From Engraulis encrasicolus (lineage: Eukaryota > Chordata > Actinopteri > Clupeiformes > Engraulidae), in the NCBI RefSeq assembly GCF_034702125.1, contig NC_085876.1, positions 12,832,253 through 12,896,252 on the forward strand: a stretch of DNA of 64,000 nt. The letters run 5' to 3'. Of the stretch, positions 38,628 through 50,372 are shown in pieces; positions within the stretch are counted from its first letter, which is position 1; the number at the start of each line of letters is the position of its first letter. The translations under genes were made by a program, and so were the position numbers. Below the pieces are notes generated by a model. The model did not search any database and had not been told where the DNA came from. It saw nothing but the letters and a program-made list of their open reading frames with translations.

Positions 38628-39715
38628 TTTATTGAAACAGAACAAACAAAACAAAAAACGTTATAAATACAAACATCAGAGAACAACCTGGGGTGGCTCT
38701 TAAGGTGAGCCAAACCAAATCCTTTTTACGAGCATTTTTTCAAGAAAGTAAAACAAAAAAACAAAACAAAAAATGTTTGAAGTAATAATTATTATAGTAA
38801 TATCAGTTTTAAAAAACACAATTGAACTACTTCTAGAAACTAGACATACACGTTTATAACCGCTACAAAAACCTTCTCTCTCTCCTTCTTGTGGATTCTT
38901 TTCTCCACCAAAATAATGAAAAAATAAAATGAAATGAAGCTCTAGCCTTTAAGCCGTTATATACAAGCAAGGTCCCTATGCTACTAGGTAGAAATGAGAA
39001 AGGGGGGAGGAGAGAGCGAAGGGGAGGATCTCAGGGAATAGATGAAGACAGGGGGTGGTGGGGGTGGGGGGGGGGGTCTGACATGAGCTTCCTGCAAGGC
39101 CATTTCATGATTTTAATGTCCTCTCAGACTTTTTTTTTTTTGGAGAAAGAAAAAAATAAACACATGTCCACTTTTTAAAATGTTTACCACCATCGATTTC
39201 TTTAAAAAAGAACAAATAAGAAAAAAAGGGTGAGAAACAAAAAACACAATAAAAATTTTGCCCATTTTTTTTCTCTTTCTTTTCTGAAAAGACATTGAGA
39301 CTCCCATGTTGCCATGGCAGTTCAAACTTATAAATGGGTGATCAATACAATTAACATTTGGGGAGGGGTTGGCCCACAGCTAAAAAAAAAGAAGAAAAAA
39401 GAAAAGAAAGTTACATTCTTCAGCCAAAATGGACTTCAAGCCAATGCTGACCTTCGGGGGGGCATTTCTGCATTCTGTCCGTTTTTCTGATACTTTGAGA
39501 TCATGAGAGGGGAAGAAAAGATGAACGATAAAAAGTGGCTGCCAAATTGAGTGAGATGTCAAAGTGTTTTTGTTTTTGTAACTGACTGGTGTTGTGTGGG
39601 TGTGTACGTCTGTAAGTGCGTGTGAGTGTACGCATGTGTTTCTGTGTGTCTCTGTTGCTGTTGCCACTGCCCGAAAGACCGCCGTTGGGCGACCTCTCGT
39701 TTGTTTTGTGGCATC
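38628..39715 (-). other. hnrnpr 3' untranslated region
   Basis: This AT-rich stretch runs from the hnrnpr stop codon to an AATAAA hexamer (TTTATT at 38628-38633 on the plus strand). It has no coding potential and is rich in A and T homopolymers. The end point is inferred from the hexamer only. Confidence 0.45.
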
Positions 39716-41712
39716 TTACTTCCACTGCTGCCCATATGAATCCTGGGAGAACTCCAGGTTGTCATTACTGTAACCATAGTTACCAGAATAATCACCGCCC
39801 TGGGGCAGGGGCTGCTGGGCGATGGGCTGCGACCCCCAGTTCTGCTGGTTGGTCGTCTGCCGGCGTTTGGAGTCGGGCTGGTTGAAGACGTCCGCCTTGC
39901 GTTTGCCGCCGACGTTACCTCCGCGGTTGCCCCGCGCGCCCCTGGTGCCGCGGCCCCCCCTCTGGGGAGGAAAGGGACCTCCTCGGCCGCCGCGCCCGCC
40001 TCTGGGGGCCCCCATGGGTGCTCCGCGGGGTGCATAACCCCCCCTGCCGCGTGCCGGGGGTGCACCCCGGGCCCTGGGGGGTGGAGGGCCCCCTCGGCTG
40101 GTGCGGCTGCCGCGAGCGCGGATGGCGTAGCCGTCGTCGTAACCGTAGTAGGGGTCTTCGTAGCCGCCGCGGTAGTCATGGTAATCGTAGCCGTAGTAAT
40201 CCTCGTAGTAGTCTTCGTACGCGTAGTAGTCTGGGGGGTACGCATAGCCCCCGCGCCCCCCACGTCCTCGGCCCCGACCCGGTGGCGGCATACGGGGAGG
40301 GGGGTAGTAGTAGTAGTCGTCATACCTGCACACACGCAAAGAGAAACAAACACACTTAGAAATATACCAAACAACAATACAATACGTCACATGCACCCAA
40401 CAGCCAACCATACCTGGACACACTAACACAGCAGAAATACACAGAACAGCAACTCTTCAATTTATCACATACAGCCAAAGCCTACCGTCTTCCTACACCT
40501 TCACTGATGCACTTTCAGTTATTGCAAATGCTTTGTGTGTTCCTGGCGGTCTGCATCCCTGTGCCTCCTTACCCTGTGTCTCCAAGTGGTTTCAATTCCT
40601 TTGTGTCTCCTTACCCTGTGTTCCTGATGGTCTGCCTCTGTGTCCTTTGTGTCTCCTTACCCTGTGTTCCTGATGGTCTCCGTTTCTCCTTAGCCCGTGT
40701 TACTGGTCTCTCTGCCCCCGTTTCTCCTTACCCTGTGTTCCTGGTGGTCTCTCTGCCTGTGTCTCCTTACCCTGTGTTCCTGGTGGTCAGTCTCTCTGCC
40801 TCTGTCTCCTTACCCTGTGTTCCTGGTGGTCTGTGTGTCTCCTCACCCTGTGTTCCTTGCCTGTGTCTCCTTACCCTGTGTTCCTGGTGGTCTGTGTGTC
40901 TCCTCACCCTGTGTTCCTTGCCTGTGTCTCCTCACCCTGTGTTCCTTGCCTGTGTCTCCCTATCCTGTGTTCCTTGCCTGTGTCTCCTCACCCTGTGTTC
41001 CTTGTCTGTGTCTCCTCACCCTGTGTTCCTTGTCTGTGTCTCCCTATCCTGTGTTCCTTGTCTGTGTCTCCCTATCCTGTGTTCCTTGTCTGTGTCTCCT
41101 TACCCTGTGTTCCTGGTGGTCTGCCTCTGTGCCTGGCGTTCTTTCCTCTTCTTGTCGGGGGGCTTGGCCAGCACGATCTCGATCTCCTCTCCGCCCAGCT
41201 CCTTACCGTTCATCTCGTCCATCGCCTAGGAAACATGGAGAAACACAAAAGACATGTCATTCATGCTCCCAATAAAACATACATACTGTATCAACATAAA
41301 ATAGGGAGGGCCGAGTAACAAGAGGCTGTCAATCATACATCTAATGTTTTCAGTATTGACATCCCCAATTAGAGAGGGGTAACAGACCTGCAAACTCGTC
41401 AAAGAAAAAAAGGTGACAGTGTAGAGCGGGGGTTCTATTTCTATTTTCACGTGAAATACCTAAATTAGGCTAATTGGCCGGGGAAAAAGGTGACTGTCAC
41501 CAAAAGGTGACGAGTTTGCAGGTATGGGCTAAGAAACAAACATCTATTATTGTTTTATTGAACACAGAATGGAACATCAATACTAGAAATGCACTCAGAG
41601 AGGATAGAACATTTGACTATGCTACATTAACATTTGACTATGCTACATAGTCCCAAGCCTGCTATTTCACCATCACATCGAACATCTGTTTTGTGTGTTT
41701 GCGTGCACGTTA

Positions 41713-41803
<91 letters not shown>

Positions 41804-44800
41804 ACAGTCCACCAAAGTGTACCTTAACAGCGGCATCGCGCTCCTCAAAGTGGACGAAGGCGTAGTCTTTGAGCTTCTTGACGCGCTCCAGCTTCCCGAA
41901 CTGAGAGAAGGTCTTCTCCAGGAGCTCCTCTGTCACCGCTGTGGCCAGCTTACGCACAAATAGCACCTTCACCTGTTCCACACACATGAATACTTTAATG
42001 GAGAAAACAAGGCAAGTGTTGATGGTCACCCCAGAAAAGGCAGTGTCATAATAGTCCTTTTAGTCCATTTCTGTACATCTTTATGGAGTAACCAGACAGT
42101 CTGCAAGCTGTACAGTTCGCAACACTGTATGCGACAAACTCCACTCTCTGTTATTGTTAGCCTCTGGTAATTGTCTGGAGCTAACCAACCAAATCCCCTG
42201 ACCGACGCCCCCCCCACCCCCCTCCTGGTTGGACCACTGACCTTGGCCATGACCTCCCCTGACAACCATCAAAAGTTCAAGAGCCACATCTTAACGAGCA
42301 CCCCCAACAAGTTCATGAGTTGATTTATTTTCCCACCCAACCTTGACCTTACCCGACCCCTGGTTGTACCCCTGCCCTCGACCATGACCTCCCCTAACCT
42401 TGGCCATGACCTTCCCTGATAACCATCTGAAGTTCACGTCCACCCCTAACACGTAAGTAAGTTGATTTATTGTCTGACCCCACCCAACCCCCAGTTGCAC
42501 TACTGACCTTGGCCATGACCTCTGGGTCCGGCTCGGCGACGGGGTCGGCCCACTCCACGGTGACGGGGTTGCCCCACACCTTGACCTTGCCGCTCATGAG
42601 GCGCCTGCGGGCCTGAGCAGCCGACTTGTGGTCCTCGTACTCCAGGAAGCAGAAACCGCGGTTCTTCTTCTTGTCGTCCGGCTGCGTGTACAGGATCACC
42701 TCCTGAAGGCCCTCTGCAGTAGCGGGCGGAAACAATCCGCGGCATGTATAGTCAAACACAAAATGATGCAAACACAAATATACAGACCTAGAGACCCCTA
42801 GTTGAGGTTTTGGGTGTGACTGGAACTTGTTTTCATTTAGTTCCCTCGTTAACAGATCACTAATAACAAGTTAGTCCAGTGGTTCTCAATAATTTTTAAC
42901 CAATTCCCCCCTGGCCACATCATAACCCAACCAACATCATTACGGTAAAGACAATGAAAACATCACAGCTTAATAACAATCTTCTCATTCTACTGTGAAC
43001 ACTTTACATGCTAATTAGGTGTGTTTCAAAACATGATTCCGCCATATTGTTTTGAGTTTAAAATGAATTAAGTGTATTCTAATATAGTGGATTCATCATT
43101 CTGTCTCTTTCTCAATGCCCGCCAAAGGCTCACTAACGCCCCCCCTGGGGGGCTGTAGAGCTCCCATTGAGAAACGCTTAAAAATTACAAACAAATTACA
43201 CACATGGATGGAAAACATTGGCATGTGGTGCCAAGGGAATGGAACGCCTGCTAAACATGGCTGTTTTGTAAGTGACGTTAAGAATCTCAGGGGCACTAAC
43301 CTGTGACTTTGCCAAAGTCCTCCAGGATGCTCTCCCTGGTCTTGTTCTTTGGTATCGAGCCCACAAAAAGGCGGTTGTTCGCCACCGAGATGCACACTCC
43401 CAGATACTTCCCAGACCGGATCTCATAGTTGTCACACTGGGGGTTAAAGAAAGGAAGACTTCTAGTTTATTTCTGTTTCATTTGGCACAGAAAACATTAC
43501 AGGATGCCTTGGAACCGCAGTGATTGTTGTAGTTGTAATGGTCTCATTGGTTTTGATGGATTTATGTACGGTATTCTGTTTTTATTCCAGTCAGTGGAAA
43601 ACCGCTGTTGCACAAAAATATACACAGTGAGACTGGCAATGGTCATTCAGTAACAAGCAGTGCAGTCAGATCACCAACAATATGGGACTGTTGGCTGTAT
43701 TCCCTCATTTCAGCCACTGGAAAACAGATGTGACTCACAAACAGATCCAAACATGCGTAAACTATCTAAACCGGCAGAGGACACAAAATAGTCTCCCTGT
43801 AACAAGCAGTCCAAACACTACTTAGTATACAAAGTTACCATACAAAGCAACTTAAAAAAATCATGAAAATGAGGAGGATGAAGGATGTGTATTTATTTAT
43901 TGCTGATGTCTCCGTACATTTGTTCTCCATGTGTTGTGGTTCAAGTGAATGTTTTCGTTTTGATTTGGAGTTTGTGAAAAGAAAACATCCCCCCTCTTGT
44001 TGTATTAGTGGCATTAACGGTAAAGTTCACTTTGACTTTGAACTTGAGTGTGGGGAGGAGGGATGCCCATTTATCGCTAGTGTCTGAGTCTGTGTGTGCC
44101 TGTGTTTGAGTTATAAATTGCACATTTGGAGTTTGTGGTAATGCAATTACAACACCCCTTCTTAATTCAGTGGAACTGACAATAATCAAGTTCACTCTGA
44201 CTCAGAAGAGGATGAGGAAGAGTATGGACTAAATTTTTCAAGAAAGAGGCCTTACAAGTTACATTGTTGCACACTGAAGAAGCCACATGCCAAAATGTGT
44301 TTGTGCAAATTGCAATAAAAAAAACAGAACAAGTAAGGTGCAGGCTTTTTCTTGAAAAATTGAGTTGAATAACAGTGAAGCCTGGTCCAAACTGAAAATT
44401 GGACTTTGAAGAGTATAGACTTACGAGCTTGACGGCCTCCTGGGCAGCCCCTTTGCTGCAGAAGGTGATGAAGGCGTAGCCGCGGTTCTGGCCCGTCAGC
44501 GGGTCCATCATGAGCCGCAGGTCCCAAATGGAGCCTGCCTTCTCAAACAGTGGCACTAGCTCGTCCTCGTACAGGTCCCGCGGGATCTTACCCACAAACA
44601 CCTGCAGCGCGGCGGGGGAGAGAGAAAGGTCACGAGAGAAGAGGTACGGATCTTTAAATATAGTAATAAAAATGACGAAATAAATTAAAAGTCAACATTC
44701 TTCAATATATACAGTACATTAATAGAGATTGAAGGAAAGGAAATAATGTATGTCATTCAAGCCTCTGTGATTCATTCCCGATATAGTTCACATTTTATTG

Positions 44801-47047
44801 TACATCAAATAGCCCATGGGCTTTTCACAGGTTTCTTGGCGAGGTTGACAAATATACATGGGATATCGTGGTGAGGACATGTGCATCACCTCTGTTCCGA
44901 CTCCCGGCTGTGCTCCGGAGAAGATCTCCTCAGGAGGGGGGCCGCCGTACTTCCTCTGGCCCGTGGTGACATCCAGGGTGTAGCCCGTCCTATCCAGCAG
45001 AGCCTGCGGGACGACAACAACACCACAACTTCAGTCATCAGGGAGTCAAAACAAAAAACACACAGTCACGGTAACAATAGTAGTGACTAAAGGGCTCTGC
45101 ATACTTCACGTGCGCACTTTGACGCGTTTGGCGCGAGAACCATTAATGACGTCATCACTTGCGCCAGACTATTCATACTTCAAAAAGCTTTCGCTCGCAT
45201 TGTCGGAAGTGCCCTCTGCTGTTCATGAGAGAAACGGCAGTATCTTTCGCAACTCGCAGCCTACATTGCCAGATCATTCCAAGACCATGTGAGAGCATTG
45301 TTCTGGCGGCATAATTTATAAATAGATCGCCGAACACAACGTGCTTCTGAACAAAGTAAACAATTGTTTCACTGAACAACATTTAAGAGAGAAGATAAAA
45401 TAACTCTCTAGGACATTTTATTATCCTCAAAATGAGTAGTTGTAGCCTCTCTTCGCAACTCCTGCTTTCTCTGCCTACCTGTATGGTCGCTGGTGGCGCA
45501 CGACAAGTTACAAAAAATGTGGGGTGCACGACGTCGCGACACGGCAGCTCGCGCCACGGCGTGTGACGTCATTTTGGGTCACGTGACGGCGCGAGTGAGG
45601 TCGCGAGTGAAGTATGAAGGAGGGTAGCGCCAGTCACGACAAGTATGAATCCCCCTTTAGGGTCACAGGTAAGGTGAGCGCAGACATTGTCTGAGTCAAG
45701 TGTAGTCTCTTACCTTGATCTTGGTCTCGTCTGGTCCCTTCGTCGACTCCTGGATTTTGCTGCCTTGCTTTTCCCTCTGTCGATACGTCTTCATGACGCC
45801 GCACAGGAAAGCACTCTTGTTCTGGGAACGCGAGCACAAACACACAAATAGTCAACATACCTGTTTGCACAGTGGCGCCCCAACAACTGCAACTGCAACC
45901 AACACCTTGTACTACCTCAACAATCTCCATGACCAAGATCATATGAATCAGAGTCTGATAGTTAGACTGCTGACTGACTTAAAGTGGAACAACAAAGAAT
46001 GAAACAGATTTACTGGAGGAAATTATGAAATTGGAAAGCGACGAGCATAATCCCATACGATTCAGAACCAAAACCGTCTGTGCCAAAGACAATTCCTGCA
46101 TGAGGGCGTGAATCAATGTTACCCTCTACCAGCCATCTAGGTCGATTCAACCCATTGTGCATAACATCACTATTCTCTGTCCTGCAATCACAGGTACTGG
46201 TGTGCATGTGTATGTGTGTGTGTCACTCACCTGCACGTGGGAGAGGTCGCTCTCCTTAAACTGCTGCAGGACAGACAGGGCTCCCTCCTCGTTGAACTCC
46301 CGCAGGGCGTCGATGGCTCGCTCATCCAGGTCAGTGTACGACACCAGACCTGCAACAACAGCTGTCATCACTGGATATGCATAGGCCGATATCTTTTATA
46401 CACAACACATGATAATAACACGTAGGCCAATACAAACATGACTGCAAATATATATACACATAGACCAGCTCTCCTTAGTATCACTTAAAGTGGAAGAAAT
46501 TAGAGTTGTTTGTGAATTTTAAGAGGTGTACAGTCTGACTGATATCATAAATAGTTGCACTAGACTCAAAATACGCAAAGCAACCCCGCACATAGGCCAT
46601 GCATGATCTGGGTGATGAAATTTATTCAAACATACAAAGAGAGAACATGATTGCTTACAGCATCCTCCAAATAGGGCTCATATTGCTTGTATCCTGGCTA
46701 AGAAGACACATTCAGCTGTCTAAAAATCGGCATTGATGCATGTTAAAGTTTCCCAACCTGGTCAGCCTCTGTGTGCGTGTGTGCGTGTGGCATATGATGT
46801 ACATAAGCAAGCATGCAGAATGCACGACACACAATCACACACACACACACACACAATGCTGTGATACAGTGTGGGATCCACTCACTCACTCACCGGTCTG
46901 GAAGATGTTGTCCAGGCTCTCGGCCACCTTCTGCGGGAGGCCGGCGTCCAGCAGGGTCTGGTAGTGCTCCGTGTGCGTTACTGTCACGTCCATGGGCTCC
47001 TCCTCCTCCTTCACCGGAGTGGAGCCGCCGTTCACCTCCGCAGCCAT
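39716..47047 (-). CDS. hnrnpr: HNRNPR, heterogeneous nuclear ribonucleoprotein R (complete coding region)
   Basis: hnRNP R binds RNA and acts in splicing, mRNA transport and stability. Ten coding exons join in frame on the minus strand: 47047-46894, 46349-46231, 45821-45714, 45003-44890, 44601-44425, 43436-43301, 42713-42508, 41972-41823, 41225-41104 and 40325-39716 (stop TAA). The product is 631 residues; human has 633. An acidic N-terminal domain comes first. RRM1 starts near residue 166 ([10 protein letters not shown]1 RGYAFITF), RRM2 near 246 ([15 protein letters not shown]) and RRM3 near 341 ([15 protein letters not shown]). A Y/G/R-rich RGG tail follows, with GGKRKADVF and PDSKRR as nuclear-localisation signal, ending [23 protein letters not shown] and YGYDDGYA favour R over its paralogue SYNCRIP. 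Introns after coding exons 7 and 9 contain copies of the exon-donor junction. Confidence 0.96.
40558..41130 (-). repeat. Minisatellite built from an hnrnpr exon-donor junction
   Basis: Read on the minus strand, the end of hnrnpr coding exon 9 (AGGAACACAGG, then GTAAGGAGACACAG) is the first of about 17 tandem units of 28-48 bases filling most of the following intron. I count about 13 units with a GT in the donor position (GTAAGG or GTGAGG) and about four where it reads ATAGGG or CTAAGG. Confidence 0.9.
41383..41526. mobile_element. Miniature inverted-repeat element in an hnrnpr intron
   Basis: CAGACCTGCAAACTCGTCA at the left and, inverted, CATACCTGCAAACTCGTCA at the right. Short GGTGAC repeats lie inside. 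Confidence 0.7.
41716..41799. repeat. AG microsatellite (CT in hnrnpr sense)
   Basis: About 42 units, beginning 23 bases downstream of the coding exon 8 donor of hnrnpr. In the transcript this is a long CU tract. Confidence 0.95.
42235..42520 (-). repeat. Copies of hnrnpr coding exon 7 tail in its own intron
   Basis: The exon ends GAGGTCATGGCCAAG followed by GTCAGTAGTGCAACTGG (junction 42508/42507). GGTCATGGCCAAG/GTTAGG recurs at 42399, and a longer copy, GAGGTCATGGCCAAG/GTCAGTGGTCCAACC, recurs at 42242. Partial forms lie at about 42345-42390. Confidence 0.85.
42877..43180. mobile_element. hAT-like element (CAGTGGTTCTCAA type)
   Basis: Left end CAGTGGTTCTCAATAAT is matched inverted by a TTGAGAAACGCTT right end. 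A GCCCCCCCTGGGGGGC hairpin lies near the right end. Confidence 0.65.
45087..45660. mobile_element. CpG-rich inverted-repeat element in an hnrnpr intron
   Basis: Left CTAAAGGGCTCTGCATACTT and, inverted, right CTAAAGGGGGATTCATACTT. GGCGCGAG and TGACGTCA motifs are repeated in both orientations near the ends. No coding content. Confidence 0.8.
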
Positions 47048-48179
47048 GCCTTCCTTCAGCGGGACGCAGGGGAAAGGGTGGATGGATGGGCGGGATGCAT
47101 GAGACGGTAGGTTCACAACAAACTTACTTACAATACTACCAAAGAGTAAATCTCAGTCATACAACTACCAAACGTAGAAGAAGAACCCGTCCCTCATCAG
47201 GAGGGAAATGGATTGTTGAAGCACAAAGCTCATAAAACAACACACTCGCTCGCAAAGTAAACACCACCATCGAGCATTGAACTTGTCATTCAGACAGCAA
47301 CGAACCACTAAACTTAGAAGCAGTTGCTCCGTAACTCTCGTGTGTTTACGCTAAATGTGCATGTATAGTGTTGATGTGACATCAGTCTTTGTACAACTTT
47401 ATCCATCCTTATATGCATCTGTTAAGTTAATGCAATCAACTACTGTGCAATTTATCAGTTATCCTTCTGGCCATTGCATTGCACATCAAAACAAAGAAAT
47501 GAAAACAAAGTTGGGCTGAAGCGACCACAAAGTGCCAAGCACCCCGACAGTTAGCAACCCATTGATTATCACTTCCATACCCAAATAAATAAACAGGCCA
47601 ATGCACATTTGGAGGATAGAAAATACGCGTCCACATCGATGTTGTGTTAAATGCACAGCTGCACCATTGCGAATCTCCGTGTAGTATTCCCATAATATTG
47701 CATGTGCATGGCAGCTAGCGCTAGCTCGTGAGTGCTGCGTTCCGCCCCCCTCGCGTGTGAGGTTAAACAATTAGCAAAGGCAAGACACAGCACTGGTAGC
47801 CTACCCGGCGAAATTGCGCCAAATGGGATCTTGCTTGAGTTGACTAAATCATTTCAGCATTTTCACGTTGCAGAAGTATGGTAAATCTCTGTGCAGCACT
47901 ATCTTCCAGGACAATTTGCACACACGCATTGTAGTGCATGGCCGGGGAGATTTAGCTAGCATGCTAGCTGGCAAGCTTACTGGCCATATGCGGCCTAGCT
48001 TTAGGACACCTTTCAGAATTCAAATAAACCACCCGCCAAAATCGGGATTAAACAAGCAGTTAGCTAAAGCTTACCTATATATTCCGAGACGATACAAAAA
48101 ATGTGATTTAATTATTCCGTCAATTGTTTTCAAAAGCAGTCAAACCGTGCTGGGCATAAAAAATAATTCTTTGGATCTA

Positions 48180-48300
48180 ACGTTACCCACGAGACAACAC
48201 AGACAACCCAGGCAGTCGCTCAAACAACGCCACTTCCTTGCGCACGGACGACCAACCGTCGACGTCAGCACGTCAGCTGCGTGACCTACTTGGGTGTGTT
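48180..48300 (-). promoter_or_regulatory. Possible hnrnpr promoter and noncoding first exon
   Basis: The hnrnpr ATG lies a few bases after an acceptor-like pyrimidine tract, so at least one noncoding exon is expected upstream. At 48180-48300 the minus strand shows CpG-containing sequence, TGACGTGCTGACGTC (CRE-like), CAAGGAAGTG (an ETS core) and a donor-like GTGG/GTAACG near 48185. This would suit a housekeeping promoter with a short untranslated exon, but no transcript evidence is available. Confidence 0.3.
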
Positions 48301-49527
48301 CACGTCTACGGGGCGTGTTCTAGACCTGTCTGTGTTTAGTCTGGAAGCTGTCTGGGTGGATATGCTGGGCATCGCTGGGCTGGGCAATTTTAAATGCGTT
48401 AAAATTACAACTAAATAAATAAACAAACTGCATTTTGACAATGGGTAAAGCTCCCACACTAGAAACTGCACACTAAATGTTTGAAACATAATGACATAGA
48501 AAAATGAGATTCAAAGTAAGAGTCCCCTATCGTGCCAAATTTTCACTTACTACTAAGTAAAATGAAGTGGAGGAGAGTTGCTCTGCCCAACTTTGCACCC
48601 AGAACTCCGCACCCAGGTTCCAAACTTAGCCTTGGAAATCCCACGCTGCTTTGCACAATCATTCCGATCTGACAGCAGTATTCTGTCCCTCAATGAGGGT
48701 TCCAGATCTAGGGCTCCAATCAGAGAGTTAGGAGGAGTGTAAATGCGATGACTGTAGTTTGTTTGAATAGATGCACCTTTCACTATTGGCTATGGGCTAT
48801 GTACTGTATATGTCAATGACACATTCGTAACACCCAATAAATGGCCATGGTAATTGTGAACCACACCTTTCTGGGAATTGCATAGCCTCCAGTATCTGAC
48901 TTGTGAGATCGTCTGGTGTTAACCACTGGCAATACCGGGGTGTGTTCAAAAAGGCAAGCTCGTTGCCATGACAGAGCACTCAGACAGAGCTGTAGTGATG
49001 GTCACTCCATCACACCACACTGCTTTTGTCTTAGGGATGCAAACCCTTTTTAAGCTTCACAGACCCACTCATGCTTCAATCACGTAAGCCCAGAATCCAC
49101 CATGTTCCTCCCACCTGGGAAGCCCTAAAATTCACTGAGATCCCTCACGCCAGTGTCAACCTATGGGGGTCTGCTGATGCAGGGCCACTGAAAGCTTTTG
49201 CCTGGTCCGGAAGCCTCAATGCATACAGTGTAATGAGGACCTTATTCTGGGCCCCCCAACTCCCTGGGTCCGGGACAACTGACCCCTTTCCTCCCCCTGT
49301 TGGTTTTCAAGGCTTAGTGAGTGTGCCTCTGATGGCGTCCATGTATATACAGCGCAGCCAGAAGAGAGCAGAGAGAATCATTAAAGACCCACTCCATCCA
49401 GCGACCTCTCTGTTCAGACACAGAGCAGACAGTATTTCAGCAAAAAGCAAGATTTTTTAAACTGCTTCTTTCCTGATACAGTCAGAATGATGGCAAAGCA
49501 GAATATTTTTTAATACATATATGTTAG

Positions 49528-49746
49528 GGCAGCCGTGGCCAAGTGGTTAAGGAGGTGGGCTTTGGATCAAAGGGTTGTAGGTTCGAAATTCACTTTTCCA
49601 CTCCCTCCCTCACTCCATGGCTGAGGTGCTCTTGAGCAAGGCACCTAACTCCACACTGCTCCAGGGACTGTAACCAATACCCTATACTTCAAAGTTAAGT
49701 GTAAGTCGCTTTGAATAAAAAGTGTCAGCTAAGTATAATGTAAGGT
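49528..49746 (+). mobile_element. tRNA-Ser-like SINE
   Basis: Head GGCAGCCGTGGCCAAGTGGT with B box GGTTCGAAATTC, core GGTGCTCTTGAGCAAGGCAC and tail GTAAGTCGCTTTGAATAAAA, CAGCTAAGTATAATGTAA. Full structure. Confidence 0.82.
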
Positions 49747-49749
49747 AAT

Positions 49750-49921
49750 GTTATGTGTTACAGGCTTTTATGCCTTTAATGGACAGGGTAGTGTGAGAAG
49801 GTGACAGGAAGCGATCGGGAGAGAGAGATGTGGGAGGTTCAGGAAATGACCTCGGGTCAGAATCGGACCCGGGTCTCCGGCGTAACAGCAGTGCCCTACC
49901 GCTTGAGCCAGAGCAGGGCCA
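49750..49921 (-). mobile_element. tRNA-derived SINE, reverse orientation
   Basis: On the minus strand it starts GGCCCTGCTCTGGCTCAAGC with B box GGGTCCGATTCTG and ends in CATTAAAGGCATAAAAGCC. Same family as 21173. It directly follows the SINE at 49528. Confidence 0.75.
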
Positions 49922-50372
49922 AGATTTTATTAAAGAATGGATTTGTTTCTCTATTTAACCTCTCTACTTGAATCACTTTTTAATGTATGTTTTTGTATTT
50001 TGTGTTTTTTCTATTTATTTACAGTAATGACTTAGAGGGCCTGCACAATAATTTGTATGTGCCTGGATTGGCACAAATGGCAAATAAAGAACTGTGACCT
50101 TTGAACCTTGATCATACCACGGACTTCTGCCATCTGAAGTGTGAGGGAAAGTTGTTCTGCCTGGCCTCAAACCCTGGCCTCCAGGATGGCAGGCATACGC
50201 TGACTGACAGTTGGCATGACAGTCAAAGCACACAGGATCACATCAGGATGTTAGTCATTTCGTATGCAGGAGGAGTAAAGAAAACACACATTTCTGAGTC
50301 TTTACCTTACATTTGAACTTCAAGGTTATACAGTTAGGTAAAGGTTATACGTTAAAGGTTATATGGTTTGGT

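Larger units (their letters stand above)
49330..50105 (+). pseudogene. Decayed LINE 3' end, interrupted by two SINEs
   Basis: At about 49336-49390 the plus strand encodes IQRSQKRAERIIKDPLHP, which resembles the C-terminal part of non-LTR retrotransposon polymerases of L2/Rex-like type. The frame soon ends in stops. AT-rich 3' sequence resumes at 49921 and ends near GTGACCTTTGAACC at 50095. Confidence 0.45.

Noticed and set aside
39559..40377. 272-codon minus-strand frame rich in Thr, Ala and Pro
   Set aside because: It is the wrong frame of the hnrnpr RGG-coding last exon, whose correct frame matches the family.
40558..41130. Regularly spaced repeat resembling a CRISPR array
   Set aside because: The whole unit is repetitive, there are no unique spacers, the host is a vertebrate, and the unit derives from an exon border.
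40507..41318. Plus-strand open frames of up to 240 codons rich in VSPYPVFL repeats
   Set aside because: They are antisense translations of the hnrnpr minisatellite; the repeat unit keeps the frame open by composition.
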